Shown: positions 18,594 to 26,877, counted from the stretch's first letter. The stretch is 64,000 nt of DNA from Bacteroidales bacterium (GCA_017516865.1 JAFXAU010000031.1:62001-126000), one strand, 5' to 3'. Translations and numbers: made by a program. Notes: generated from the letters alone by a model not told the origin.

Positions 18594-19155
18594 AATTCAA
18601 TAATTCCGTATAAAGTTTTTGCACAGGCAATCCCATTACATTATAAAAGGAACCTTCGATTTTTTCTATTCCCATATACCCTATCCATTCCTGCACACCA
18701 TACGCGCCAGCCTTATCGAATGGTTTGTAAGTTTCCACATAATAATCAATATCCTCGCCGTTCAGCGGCGCGAACGTTACATCCGACCGGACGCTAAAAA
18801 CCCTACGTCCCCGAACAGTTCCTATACAAACGGCAGTGACCACCGAATGCGTTTTTCCCGACAAAGCACGAATCATATCACGAGCATCGTCGGCCGATTT
18901 CGGTTTCCCCATTGTTTTTCCATCAAGATACACAAGCGTGTCGGCGGTGATGAGAAAATCATTTTCCTGTAAATCAGGTAAAAAGGCCTCGAATTTTTGT
19001 TCTGCTATCGATTCAGAAATTTTTTCAGGAGAAAGATGTTCATCAACTTTTTCCGTGGTATCCTTCACAACAATGTCAAAAGGAATGTTCAAACCTGCCA
19101 GCAATTCACGCCTGCGCGGCGATGCAGACCCTAAAACCACATGATATTTCTGCAT
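18583..19155 (-). CDS. maf: Maf-family nucleotide pyrophosphatase
   Basis: A 190-residue Maf protein, which hydrolyses non-canonical or modified nucleoside triphosphates. The family signature GSASPRRRELL lies at the N-terminus; the downstream motifs are ITADTLVYLDGKTMGKPKS, SGKTHSVVTAV and GAYGVQEW. The frame is open to 19317, but that extension contains the -7 box at 19209-19217. The starts that fit are 19155 (MQKYHVVLGS, chosen) and 19176. It is coupled with the S46 peptidase gene downstream by an 11-base overlap and divergent from the ECF sigma gene. Confidence 0.92.
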   Translation of the reverse strand: MQKYHVVLGSASPRRRELLAGLNIPFDIVVKDTTEKVDEHLSPEKISESIAEQKFEAFLPDLQENDFLITADTLVYLDGKTMGKPKSADDARDMIRALSGKTHSVVTAVCIGTVRGRRVFSVRSDVTFAPLNGEDIDYYVETYKPFDKAGAYGVQEWIGYMGIEKIEGSFYNVMGLPVQKLYTELLNYEE

Positions 19156-19208
19156 CTTTATTGCTAATCGGTTCATTCTGAATGTCTCTCGTTGTTTTTG
19201 ATTTGTAG

Positions 19209-19217
19209 GCAAAATTA
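19209..19217 (-). promoter_or_regulatory. -7 box of the maf operon
   Basis: TAATTTTGC on the minus strand lies 54 bases before the chosen maf start and lies inside the longer alternative frame, which it argues against. Confidence 0.6.
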
Positions 19218-19237
19218 CTTTTTTTTCGCATTCCCTA

Positions 19238-19267
19238 TTGGATTCAATAAAAAAATTTGTATATTTG
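19238..19267 (+). promoter_or_regulatory. Promoter of the ECF sigma gene (TTG-N19-TATATTTG)
   Basis: TTG at 19238-19240, a 19-base spacer and TATATTTG at 19260-19267 form a complete Bacteroidota housekeeping promoter. The ATG follows 78 bases later. This sigma gene is therefore probably read by the primary sigma factor. Confidence 0.75.
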
Positions 19268-19345
19268 TATTTGTAAACTTTAAAATTATCGCCTATAGGA
19301 AAATTTCTACTTTTCAAAAATTAGTAACTCTTAATACTTACTGAA

Positions 19346-19933
19346 ATGAAAAGTATGCTTTCCGACAAAGAATTAGTGCTTGCATTCCGCAATGGCGACA
19401 ATTCAGCAATGGACATTCTAATTAACCGTTACCACCGAAAAGTTTTCGGGTATATCAAACATTTGGTCAGAAACCACGAAATTGCCCAAGACTTATGCCA
19501 AGAGACGTTCGTTAAAGCAATCAACTCGCTCAAAAGCGACGGATATTACGAAACAGGCTATTTCTCGGCATGGCTTATGCGAATTGCCCACAACCTCATA
19601 ATAGACAATTACCGTAAGACGACAAAATTGCCGACAGTTCCTAACGAAATTGGCGAAATAAACCTGTTCAACAACGCAAAATATTCCGACGAAACCATAG
19701 AAACGCATCTTGCCAAAAGTCAAATTTCTAAGGATTTGAAAGATTTAATCAACCGTCTTCCCGAAGAACAGAAAACCACTGTTTTAATGCGTCTCAATCT
19801 CGATATGAGTTTCAAGGAAATCGCTGAATTACAAAATATTAGCATAAACACTGCTCTCGGCAGAATGCGTTACGCCGTGCTGAATCTGCGAAAAATGATA
19901 GAAGAGAAAAACTTGACTATGACGCTGCAATAA
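19346..19933 (+). CDS. RNA polymerase ECF sigma factor, no adjacent anti-sigma
   Basis: A 195-residue sigma-70 family protein. Region 2 spans about residues 10-92 (INRYHRKVFGYIKHL, QDLCQETFVKA, YFSAWLMRIAHNLIIDNYRK). Region 4 spans about 125-185 (INRLPEEQKTTVLMRLNLDMSFKEIAE, then the recognition helix SINTALGRMRYAV). No anti-sigma or FecR gene lies beside it; its neighbours are maf and a sodium symporter. It resembles the stand-alone ECF factors of Bacteroidales. The target regulon cannot be read from the window. Confidence 0.92.
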   Translation: MKSMLSDKELVLAFRNGDNSAMDILINRYHRKVFGYIKHLVRNHEIAQDLCQETFVKAINSLKSDGYYETGYFSAWLMRIAHNLIIDNYRKTTKLPTVPNEIGEINLFNNAKYSDETIETHLAKSQISKDLKDLINRLPEEQKTTVLMRLNLDMSFKEIAELQNISINTALGRMRYAVLNLRKMIEEKNLTMTLQ

Positions 19934-20049
19934 CCCAAAGAAATTATTTTCACTAAATATCTGTTTCACACCAAGAAATCTTGCCCCGTTCGGCTACAAT
20001 ATGGAGTTGTAGCAACACGACATTTCTACCTTCAAAAAATCATACAATA

Positions 20050-20081
20050 TTGTACATTTTGAATCCAAATTATTACATTTG
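20050..20081 (+). promoter_or_regulatory. Promoter of the symporter/porin operon
   Basis: TTG at 20050-20052 and TACATTTG at 20074-20081 are separated by 21 bases, a full match to the Bacteroidota promoter pattern. It lies 41 bases upstream of the symporter ATG. The rest of the 189-base gap after the sigma gene shows nothing else. Confidence 0.7.
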
Positions 20082-20122
20082 CCACGTTTTTAAAACGAAA
20101 CCCAAACTAAAAAGGTAGAAAT

Positions 20123-21652
20123 ATGTTAATAAAAATTCTTCTTGTAATTGTATTCTTCGCCATATTAGTCGGTGTGGGCGTGTTCTCGCACAAACAGGCG
20201 AACAGTGTTGACGGATTTGTACTCGGAGGACGAAACGTAGGTCCGTGGCTGACAGCGTTTGCTTACGGCACAAGTTACTTTAGTGCCGTTGTATTTGTAG
20301 GTTACGCAGGACAATTCGGCTGGAAATACGGACTCTCGAGCACATGGATTGGCATTGGGAATGCCATCATCGGAAGTCTCCTTGCATGGATACTTTTAGG
20401 AAACAGAACTCGTTTGCTCACCAAACACATAGAAAGCCGAACAATGCCCGACTTTTTCGGCACACGCTACCAAAGTCAAAATTTACGAATCACAGCAAGC
20501 ATCATCGCATTTGTGTTCCTTATTCCCTACACTGCCGGCGTTTACAAAGGTATTTCTACATTATTTGAAATGGGATTCGGCATTCCGTATGAATATTGCG
20601 TAATCATTATGGCTATTCTCACGGCTCTTTACGTAATTCTAGGTGGTTACAAGGCTACGGCAATCAACGATTTTATACAAGGCGTAATCATGTTGTTCGG
20701 CATCATCATCGTCATCATGGCTGTTTTGAATACTCAAGGCGGACTTTCATCAGCTGTCAGCAAACTTGCAACATTGCCGTCTGACGCAAATCCAGCAGAA
20801 AACGGTTCTTTCGCTACGATTTTCGGTCCCGACCCATGGAATTTGCTCGGCGTTGTGATTCTAACCTCGCTTGGAACATGGGGTTTGCCGCAAATGGTAG
20901 GTAAATTTTATTCCATAACTGATAAAAGCGCTATCAAACGAGGAACTATCATCAGTACTATATTCGCCCTCATAATTGCAGGCGGATGTTACTTTCTCGG
21001 CGGATTCGGCCGTCTTTTCGGAATGCCGCCAACATTGCCAAACGGCAGACTCGACTTCGACGCAATCGTTCCTTCAATGCTCGAAACCTTGCCAGACATT
21101 CTTATCGCTCTCGTCGTTCTTTTGGTACTTTCGGCTTCAATGTCGACACTTGCATCGCTCGTACTGACGTCAAGTTCGACGATGACACTCGACCTTATCT
21201 ACCGCGACAAGAAAAGTAAAAAAGGCGAAGTAATTGAAGGTTCCATAGACGATACGGTTGCAGAAAAAATTGAACATCGCAAAGTCGTTGTGATGCGAGT
21301 TTTGATAGTGTTCTTCATTGCACTTTCGCTACTCATTGCACTTAATCCGCCGACATTCATTGCACAACTCATGGGAATTTCATGGGGAGCATTGGCTGGT
21401 GCGTTCTTGGCTCCGTTCATGCTTGGTCTCTATAGCAAAAAAGTCACAAAAGGTTCTGTATGGGCTTGCTTCGTTTGGGGTGTAGGATTAACAGCAGTAA
21501 ACATGTTATTAGGCAACCCGTTCTCTCCTATCAACTGCGGTGCGGTGGCTATCGTAGGAGGTTTCGTAATTGTACCTTTGGTGAGTCTATTCACACCAAA
21601 ACTACCAGAAAACGACGTGGAAGAAATGTTCTCATGCTTCAAACAAAAATAA
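20123..21652 (+). CDS. Sodium:solute symporter (SSS family)
   Basis: A 509-residue inner-membrane protein with about 13 transmembrane helices. It has the family landmarks VDGFVLGGRNVGPWLTAF, the sodium-site region TSYFSAVVFVGYAGQFGWKYG, GGYKATAINDFIQG in the middle, and LVLLVLSASMSTLASLVLTSSS in the TM8 region whose Ser/Thr residues bind Na+. A charged cytoplasmic loop follows. Substrate is not clear; proline, pantothenate, sialic acid and other carboxylates are all possible in this family. One base separates its stop from the porin start, which suggests that the two act on one solute across both membranes. Confidence 0.92.
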   Translation: MLIKILLVIVFFAILVGVGVFSHKQANSVDGFVLGGRNVGPWLTAFAYGTSYFSAVVFVGYAGQFGWKYGLSSTWIGIGNAIIGSLLAWILLGNRTRLLTKHIESRTMPDFFGTRYQSQNLRITASIIAFVFLIPYTAGVYKGISTLFEMGFGIPYEYCVIIMAILTALYVILGGYKATAINDFIQGVIMLFGIIIVIMAVLNTQGGLSSAVSKLATLPSDANPAENGSFATIFGPDPWNLLGVVILTSLGTWGLPQMVGKFYSITDKSAIKRGTIISTIFALIIAGGCYFLGGFGRLFGMPPTLPNGRLDFDAIVPSMLETLPDILIALVVLLVLSASMSTLASLVLTSSSTMTLDLIYRDKKSKKGEVIEGSIDDTVAEKIEHRKVVVMRVLIVFFIALSLLIALNPPTFIAQLMGISWGALAGAFLAPFMLGLYSKKVTKGSVWACFVWGVGLTAVNMLLGNPFSPINCGAVAIVGGFVIVPLVSLFTPKLPENDVEEMFSCFKQK

Positions 21653-21653
21653 T

Positions 21654-22682
21654 ATGAAAAGAAAACTCATCAGCACGACAATATTTGCCTGCTTATGCTG
21701 CAGTATCGCAATCGCACAACAGACAGAAAAAAAAGAAATCGACTGGACACAAGAATTAACCAAGCGTGTAAACGTACACGGCTACGAACAAGCAGGTTTC
21801 ACATTTAAAGACGTAAACGGCTACGCCTCGAACACGTTTCAACTCTATCGTACATTGTTGTGGGTGAACTGCGACATCACACCGCGATGGTCTTTCCGTG
21901 TGATGCATGATTTCAGCAGTAAATTGCAAGACGTTTACACCGATTTTAAAGTTGCCGACGGATTGACTATCCGTTTCGGTCAGTTCAAGCATAATTACAC
22001 ACTCGAGAATCCCATGTCGCCCACCACGTTGGAACTCATTGACGTATACGCTCAATCAGTCGTATATTTGTGCGGAAACGGCAGCGACCCGCTTTTAGGT
22101 GTTCAATACGGTCGTGATTTAGGATTGGAGTTTTCGGGAGAATTGTTCAACAAACATTTCTTCTATGCCGTTGCGGCAATGAACGGTCAAGGTGTGAACG
22201 TGAAAGACGGCAACAAATACAAAGATCTTATTGTAAAAGCAGAAACCAGAGTAACCGACGGACTCCGTTTTGTTGTGAGCGGTCAACTCGGTAAAGGTCA
22301 CGCAATTGATTCGTCGATTTACAATCCTGCAATCAAAATTGGCGACAACTATACGAGAAACCGTTTTTCGGCAGGCGGCGAATTCAAAAGCAAACCGATA
22401 AGCATACGTTCCGAATTTCTTGCAGGCTTAGACGGCGATGTTGAAAGCCTTGGCGCATACTGCACGGTAAAAGTTCCTGTCTGTAAAACAGTTGACGTAA
22501 TTGCATCATTGGATTATTTCGACAAAAATACCGACGTAAGCATGGAACAGACAAATTACACGATAGGATTACAATATTGGTATTTTAGAAAATGTAGAGT
22601 TCAACTCCAATATACCCGTTGCCAATTGGGTTATGCAAAAGACTACAACAATCTGCAGACACAAATACAGATTGCATTTTAA
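21654..22682 (+). CDS. Outer-membrane porin, OprO/OprP-like
   Basis: A 342-residue protein with signal peptide (MKRKLISTTIFACLCCSIAI) and a beta-barrel pattern of alternating hydrophobic and polar residues. Features typical of the phosphate-selective porin O/P group include RFGQFKHNYTLEN near the start of the barrel and DLGLEFSGELFNKHFFYAVAAMNGQG. The last residue is Phe (QIQIAF), the usual signal for Bam-mediated insertion. It is cotranscribed with the sodium symporter. Selectivity is not visible. Confidence 0.85.
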   Translation: MKRKLISTTIFACLCCSIAIAQQTEKKEIDWTQELTKRVNVHGYEQAGFTFKDVNGYASNTFQLYRTLLWVNCDITPRWSFRVMHDFSSKLQDVYTDFKVADGLTIRFGQFKHNYTLENPMSPTTLELIDVYAQSVVYLCGNGSDPLLGVQYGRDLGLEFSGELFNKHFFYAVAAMNGQGVNVKDGNKYKDLIVKAETRVTDGLRFVVSGQLGKGHAIDSSIYNPAIKIGDNYTRNRFSAGGEFKSKPISIRSEFLAGLDGDVESLGAYCTVKVPVCKTVDVIASLDYFDKNTDVSMEQTNYTIGLQYWYFRKCRVQLQYTRCQLGYAKDYNNLQTQIQIAF

Positions 22683-22685
22683 TTA

Positions 22686-22748
22686 AATTATGCATTATTC
22701 ATTATGAATTGTGCATTCTTAATTGAGCATTACTCATTACGCATTTTC
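22686..22748 (+). repeat. Heptanucleotide repeat array 1
   Basis: Nine consecutive 7-base units in register: AATTATG, CATTATT, CATTATG, AATTGTG, CATTCTT, AATTGAG, CATTACT, CATTACG, CATTTTC. It fills the space between the converging porin and phosphoribosyltransferase genes and runs through the stop codon of the latter. Confidence 0.8.
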
Positions 22749-23287
22749 CTATAAATTTCTCCCAGATTCCGTCCTTCGTGGTTCGAATCCATTCCGCAGC
22801 CGACAACCCACGCATCGTTTTCTATCAGAAGCGGGTCGTTCAAAGTAGGCGTTTGGTTTCCATGTCGGCGGCACAGGACAACACTTTGCACGGTTTTAAC
22901 ATTTTTCGTCGATAAAAATTCCACAACCCATTGCATGGTTTTACCACTATCAAGAATGTCGTCGATAACCACAACCGACTTACCGTACAGAGATTTTTCG
23001 TCGGGGAACGATACAATGTTCATATCGCTTTGTGCATTGTTCTCGTACGACTGAAGCAGAGCATACTCCACCCGAAGAGGTTCATTGAACAAGAAAAACA
23101 ATTTTTGAGAAAACCAGTTACCTCCGTTGGCAAGCACAAGAAACACGACATCCGTTCCGTCTTTTTTCTCATTGTCGACAAACGTTCGAAGCCCTTTATA
23201 CGTGCTACGAACAACACTTTCCACTCGCTGTTCATCAAACAAACATTCATAAACTTCACCTTGTATGACAATCTGTTTTCTACCCAT
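22730..23287 (-). CDS. Purine phosphoribosyltransferase-like protein
   Basis: A 185-residue type I phosphoribosyltransferase. The PRPP loop is VVVIDDILDSGKT, the conserved dipeptide region is VFLVLANGGNWFSQ, and the C-terminal hood has VVGCGMDSNHEGRNLGEIY, similar to hypoxanthine phosphoribosyltransferases (IMP/GMP salvage). Identity to true Hpt cannot be judged by eye; the loop LANGG departs from the usual LxG pattern. The last codons (KMRNE and stop) are written in the heptad repeat array that lies behind the gene. Confidence 0.8.
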   Translation of the reverse strand: MGRKQIVIQGEVYECLFDEQRVESVVRSTYKGLRTFVDNEKKDGTDVVFLVLANGGNWFSQKLFFLFNEPLRVEYALLQSYENNAQSDMNIVSFPDEKSLYGKSVVVIDDILDSGKTMQWVVEFLSTKNVKTVQSVVLCRRHGNQTPTLNDPLLIENDAWVVGCGMDSNHEGRNLGEIYRKMRNE

Positions 23288-23308
23288 CTCTTATTTTTAT
23301 TATTGTTA

Positions 23309-23316
23309 CAAAAATA
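23309..23316 (-). promoter_or_regulatory. -7 box of the phosphoribosyltransferase gene
   Basis: TATTTTTG on the minus strand lies 21 bases before the ATG. A TTG lies 14 bases further upstream, closer than usual. Confidence 0.5.
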
Positions 23317-23340
23317 AAAAAAGAAAAACACAAGAGATTT

Positions 23341-23389
23341 AAGAATTAAGAATTCTTAATTGAGCATCGAGCATTGAACATTGAGCATT
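23341..23389 (-). repeat. Heptanucleotide repeat array 2
   Basis: Seven 7-base units in register on the plus strand: AAGAATT, AAGAATT, CTTAATT, GAGCATC, GAGCATT, GAACATT, GAGCATT. It lies in the divergent region between the phosphoribosyltransferase and hsp20 genes. Confidence 0.7.
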
Positions 23390-23439
23390 CTTTTTGATTC
23401 TTCTTCTGTCATTTTGTCCATTTTCTATTCTTAAAAACA

Positions 23440-23471
23440 GACATTTTGTCAATTTAATTGACTGATTGTCA
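23440..23471 (+). promoter_or_regulatory. Paired palindromes upstream of hsp20 (operator candidate)
   Basis: GACATTTTGTC (23440-23450) and GACTGATTGTC (23460-23470) are two GAC-N5-GTC palindromes exactly 20 bases apart. The inner arms form a third perfect palindrome, GTCAATTTAATTGAC (23448-23462). A TTGACT/TATAAT pair with a 14-base spacer overlaps the right end. Confidence 0.5.
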
Positions 23472-23551
23472 GTTTTTTATAATTGGTCTACAATTTGACA
23501 ATTCGTCGATGAACCTGCGAAAGCAGGGGAACAAAAAGTTTAATTTTAAAT

Positions 23552-23557
23552 AGGAGG
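23552..23557 (+). promoter_or_regulatory. Strong Shine-Dalgarno of hsp20
   Basis: AGGAGG stands 5 bases before the ATG. This is unusual because nearly all other starts in this window lack any anti-16S match. Confidence 0.8.
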
Positions 23558-23562
23558 TTGTT

Positions 23563-24027
23563 ATGTTACCATTAGTTAGAAATTCAAGAAGAAATCAGAA
23601 CGCCACGAATTGGGTTCCATCATTCTTCGAAGACGTATTCAACGATGATTTTTGGGGTGCTTCTCTCAGCAAGCAATTTGCGACACCAGCCGTAAACATC
23701 AAGGAAACCGACAAGGACTACAACATCCAAATCGCTGCTCCGGGCATGACGAAAGACGACTTCAAAATCAACATCAACGAATACAATGAACTTGCCATTT
23801 CGCTCGACAAGAAGAACGAAAAAGAAGATAAGAGTGACAAGAAAAACGAAGCATGGTTGCGACGTGAATTTTCGTACACATCTTATTCTCAAAGTTTTGT
23901 AATTCCCGAAGATGTTGAAATGAGCAAAATCACTGCAAAAATCGAAAACGGAGTTTTGGACATTGACTTACCGAAAAAAGAAGTCACGAAAGAAACTCCA
24001 GTCACTCGGCAAATTGAAATTCAGTAA
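23563..24027 (+). CDS. Hsp20 small heat-shock protein
   Basis: A 154-residue alpha-crystallin family holdase chaperone that binds unfolding proteins in the cytoplasm. The N-terminal arm includes WVPSFFEDVFNDDFW. The alpha-crystallin domain (about 45-145) runs from PAVNIKETDKDYNIQIAAPG through WLRREFSYTSYSQSFVIPE to the conserved ENGVLDIDLPKKE (A-x-x-x-n-GvL motif). A short tail follows. It has a perfect Shine-Dalgarno, a palindromic upstream region and its own terminator, so it is a single-gene unit with specific control, probably heat or stress. Confidence 0.95.
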   Translation: MLPLVRNSRRNQNATNWVPSFFEDVFNDDFWGASLSKQFATPAVNIKETDKDYNIQIAAPGMTKDDFKININEYNELAISLDKKNEKEDKSDKKNEAWLRREFSYTSYSQSFVIPEDVEMSKITAKIENGVLDIDLPKKEVTKETPVTRQIEIQ

Positions 24028-24046
24028 TATCTGAAACTCTATCGCA

Positions 24047-24077
24047 AAAGGAAGTTCTCAACGGACTTCCTTTTTTT
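24047..24077 (+). terminator. Rho-independent terminator of hsp20
   Basis: A stem AAAGGAAGT / ACTTCCTTT around a 9-base loop is followed by TTTTTTT, 20 bases after the stop codon. Confidence 0.85.
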
Positions 24078-24131
24078 ATCTCTTAAACATTCGTTTTTGC
24101 CTCAAAATATTTTTGATATAAAGGAAAATCG

Positions 24132-24139
24132 TATATTTG
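24132..24139 (+). promoter_or_regulatory. -7 box of the propeller lipoprotein gene
   Basis: TATATTTG lies 24 bases before the ATG at 24164 and overlaps the longer frame, which supports the downstream start. A TTG 16 bases upstream may be the -33 element. Confidence 0.6.
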
Positions 24140-24163
24140 ACACTATCAATAATATCGGTAAAA

Positions 24164-25453
24164 ATGAAAAAAAAATCATTCATATTCCTTGCATGTGCTT
24201 GCTTACTCGCATGCAGTAACGGCAAAAGCCAAGACAGCGATTCTATGATGGCTGAAGTTTTCAAAATCTGTTCGAAAGCCGACATAATAAATGTGGAACA
24301 CAAAGTTGAATCAACCGAAATAGAATTTCTCTGCGGAAAAACGCCCTATTCCCTCGTGTTCGACAAACAAGGCAACAAACTTTATAAAGAATCTGCATTC
24401 CACCCGACTTCGGATTTTCTAACAAAAACAAACAAAAAAATACAAAAGACACATGCCGGCTGGATTATCGACGAATATTCATTGATTGAGACAAACGACA
24501 CCTCGTTCGTAAAAATAGAACTTATTAAAGACGGCGTGGAAGAAAACATGTTTTTTACGATTGACGGGAAATTCTACAAATTCAAAAATTATTCAACAAC
24601 CGAAGAATGGTCGGAAAAAACGCTCAAAAAGAACAAATACTTACAATCGACCGCATACGATTTGTTGAATCCGACAAATGTTTACGAAATGCCTGAAGTT
24701 TTGAAGGAAATTTCAGGTTTGTGCGTAGTCGGCGACAGCGTACTGTTCTGCATACAAGATGAGTTAGGCATGGTTTTTCAATTTGACCTACGCGACCAAT
24801 CCGTTTCAAATGTATTGAGATTCACCGACATAGGTGATTTTGAAGATATTCAAACAGTGGGCGACGACTTGTTTGTTCTTCGGAGCGACGGAGCGTTATT
24901 TTCCATGAACTATAAGAATTTTAAAGGTAAGGCGGAACAAATCATGCTACCAATTCCGTGCATGAACATGGAAGGTCTGTTTTACGATAAAAACACCAGC
25001 AAATTGTTGATTGCGTGCAAAGAACCGTCGGTAGACAAAATAGCGACATCGAAGAAAGAACACAAACAAGACATTGCAATGAAATCAGACATGGAAAGAG
25101 CCGTTTACTCGTTCGACAAACAAAACAATTCGATAGAAAAAATTCTATCCATAAAAATCGAGGACATTCGTGCGTTTGTTAAAAAGAACTACAACCAACA
25201 TGTAGAAACGTTTAATCCGTCGGCAATTGCCATACATCCAATCACAAACGACATTTACATTTTGTCAGCAAACCAAAGACTAATAAGCGTTTATAACGAA
25301 AACTCTCTCAAAGACGTTTTCCTTCTCTCTCCCGAAGAATATTACAAACCCGAAGGTATTGATTTTCTGCAAAATGGCGATATGATTATCGGTAGCGAAG
25401 GTATGAAAAAAGGTGCGTTGCAAGGGAAAATCTACGTAATCAAGAAACGGTAA
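24164..25453 (+). CDS. Lipoprotein with PepSY-like N-terminus and SdiA-regulated-type propeller
   Basis: A 429-residue lipoprotein. The start at 24164 gives a clean signal peptide with lipobox LLAC. Residues about 25-160 contain two similar modules (IINVEHKVESTEIEFLCGK and THAGWIIDEYSLIE) of the PepSY-like kind. The C-terminal part (about 180-429) resembles the SdiA-regulated/YjiK propeller: EISGLCVVGDSVLFCIQDE, GDFEDIQTVGDDLFVLRSDG, MNMEGLFYDKNTSKLLIACK, NPSAIAIHPITNDIYILSAN and KPEGIDFLQNGDMIIGSEG. Related folds include phytase-like propellers. No catalytic residues can be named. An M28 peptidase gene starts 4 bases after its stop, so they form an operon. Confidence 0.75.
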   Translation: MKKKSFIFLACACLLACSNGKSQDSDSMMAEVFKICSKADIINVEHKVESTEIEFLCGKTPYSLVFDKQGNKLYKESAFHPTSDFLTKTNKKIQKTHAGWIIDEYSLIETNDTSFVKIELIKDGVEENMFFTIDGKFYKFKNYSTTEEWSEKTLKKNKYLQSTAYDLLNPTNVYEMPEVLKEISGLCVVGDSVLFCIQDELGMVFQFDLRDQSVSNVLRFTDIGDFEDIQTVGDDLFVLRSDGALFSMNYKNFKGKAEQIMLPIPCMNMEGLFYDKNTSKLLIACKEPSVDKIATSKKEHKQDIAMKSDMERAVYSFDKQNNSIEKILSIKIEDIRAFVKKNYNQHVETFNPSAIAIHPITNDIYILSANQRLISVYNENSLKDVFLLSPEEYYKPEGIDFLQNGDMIIGSEGMKKGALQGKIYVIKKR

Positions 25454-25457
25454 ATTC

Positions 25458-26759
25458 ATGAAAAAACTGCTTTCCATACTACTACTTCTCTACTCCATCC
25501 CGATTTTTGCACAAGTGGAGACAGGCAGGAAACATTTGCAGGAACTCACCTCGGAACGTATGCACGGCCGCGGATACGTGAACAACGGCATCCAAAATGC
25601 CGAAAAATACATTCAACAAAAATTTGAGTCGTTTCAATTGCAAAACCTGTTCGACGAGGGAGAATCTTCTGTAACCTACCCCGTAAACACATTTCCCGAC
25701 AAACTACAACTTACCATTGACGGTACACAACTCACCGCAGGAAAGGATTTTATGATTGATGCGATTAGTGGTGGCGGAACAGCAACGCTAAAATGTATTC
25801 CGTTCAACAAAAAGGATTTGCAAGATATCTGCGCAGGAAACAACACAAGCGTGCTGAAAGAAAAATATAAGTCAAAATATGTCCAAAACTGCTTGATTTT
25901 TGATGAAACAGATACAACACTGACATCAAAACAAAAGGAAATAATCAACGATTGGATTACGTTGGATTTAGTGTACAGCGACATATACAATATTGGAGCA
26001 ATTGTAAAAATCACCAACCAAAAACTGACACAAAACATTGCCGGTGTATGCGGAAATGTGCCATATTTTATTGTATCCGACAAAACTCTGAAATCAAAAA
26101 ACATAAAGACAATCTCATTTGACGTGACACAAAAACTCGACTCGGTTACTACAAACAATATTTGCTATTACATTGAAAAAGAGAAAACTGACAAGTCAAT
26201 ATTTTTCACAGCCCATTACGACCATTTGGGACAATTCGGTCCGGTGACCTACAATGGTGCAAACGACAACGCGAGCGGCGTTGCCCTTATGCTCACGCTG
26301 GCAGAATATTTTCAGAAGCACAAAGACGAGATTCCCGTCAACCTTTATTTTATTGCATTTACGGGCGAAGAACTTGGAATGCTCGGTTCAAAAGCATTTG
26401 TGAACGACAATTTATATATGAATTGCGACGGCTGTGATTTTATCATTAACCTTGACCTGGTCGGTACGGGCGACGACGGCATTTGCGTGGTAAACGGAAA
26501 GGTGTTCGACAAAGAAATGTCGCTGATACAGAAAATCAACGATGAGAACAACTATTTCAAACACATTCAAGTACGTGGCGAGGCGTGCAACAGCGACCAC
26601 TGCCCTTTTTACAAGAAAAACATTCCAAGCATTTATATTTACACAAAAGGCGGCACACAAGCATACCACGACATAAACGACAACGCCGACCAACTTCCGC
26701 TCACGAAATTCAACGAATTGTTTAATTTGTTGGTGAAATTTGTGAAAGAATACAAATGA
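25458..26759 (+). CDS. M28 family zinc aminopeptidase, exported
   Basis: A 433-residue protein with signal peptide (MKKLLSILLLLYSIPIFAQ), a protease-associated insert (about 70-225) and an M28 peptidase domain (about 235-430). The two-zinc site is visible: HYDHLG, GANDNASGVA, the catalytic pair in FTGEELGMLGS, NLDLVGTG and the final histidine in AYHDINDNAD. The Glu/His/Asp set is complete, so the enzyme should be active on the N-termini of peptides in the periplasm. It is cotranscribed with the propeller lipoprotein gene. Confidence 0.9.
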   Translation: MKKLLSILLLLYSIPIFAQVETGRKHLQELTSERMHGRGYVNNGIQNAEKYIQQKFESFQLQNLFDEGESSVTYPVNTFPDKLQLTIDGTQLTAGKDFMIDAISGGGTATLKCIPFNKKDLQDICAGNNTSVLKEKYKSKYVQNCLIFDETDTTLTSKQKEIINDWITLDLVYSDIYNIGAIVKITNQKLTQNIAGVCGNVPYFIVSDKTLKSKNIKTISFDVTQKLDSVTTNNICYYIEKEKTDKSIFFTAHYDHLGQFGPVTYNGANDNASGVALMLTLAEYFQKHKDEIPVNLYFIAFTGEELGMLGSKAFVNDNLYMNCDGCDFIINLDLVGTGDDGICVVNGKVFDKEMSLIQKINDENNYFKHIQVRGEACNSDHCPFYKKNIPSIYIYTKGGTQAYHDINDNADQLPLTKFNELFNLLVKFVKEYK

Positions 26760-26834
26760 CAATGCATAATTCACAATTCACAATGCACAATTCACAATGC
26801 ATAATGGATAATTATTAATTCATAATTCTTAATT
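26758..26834 (-). repeat. Heptanucleotide repeat array 3
   Basis: Eleven consecutive 7-base units: GACAATG, CATAATT, CACAATT, CACAATG, CACAATT, CACAATG, CATAATG, GATAATT, ATTAATT, CATAATT, CTTAATT. Read on the minus strand, these are the same CATTGTG/AATTGTG words as arrays 1, 4 and 5. It starts at the stop codon of the M28 gene and ends just before the promoter of paaK. Confidence 0.85.
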
Positions 26835-26846
26835 CTAAAAAAGTTG

Positions 26847-26854
26847 TATCTTTG
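26847..26854 (+). promoter_or_regulatory. -7 box of the phenylacetate-CoA ligase gene
   Basis: TATCTTTG matches TAnnTTTG and lies 23 bases before the ATG. Confidence 0.6.
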
Positions 26855-26877
26855 TGTGTCTTTATAAAAACGAATAA

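Noticed and set aside
20123..22682. Naming the symporter substrate from the porin partner
   Set aside because: The porin resembles the OprO/OprP group only in general barrel features, which does not show what is transported.
26758..26834. Possible CRISPR array
   Set aside because: The units are only 7 bases long with no spacers, and no cas gene is present.
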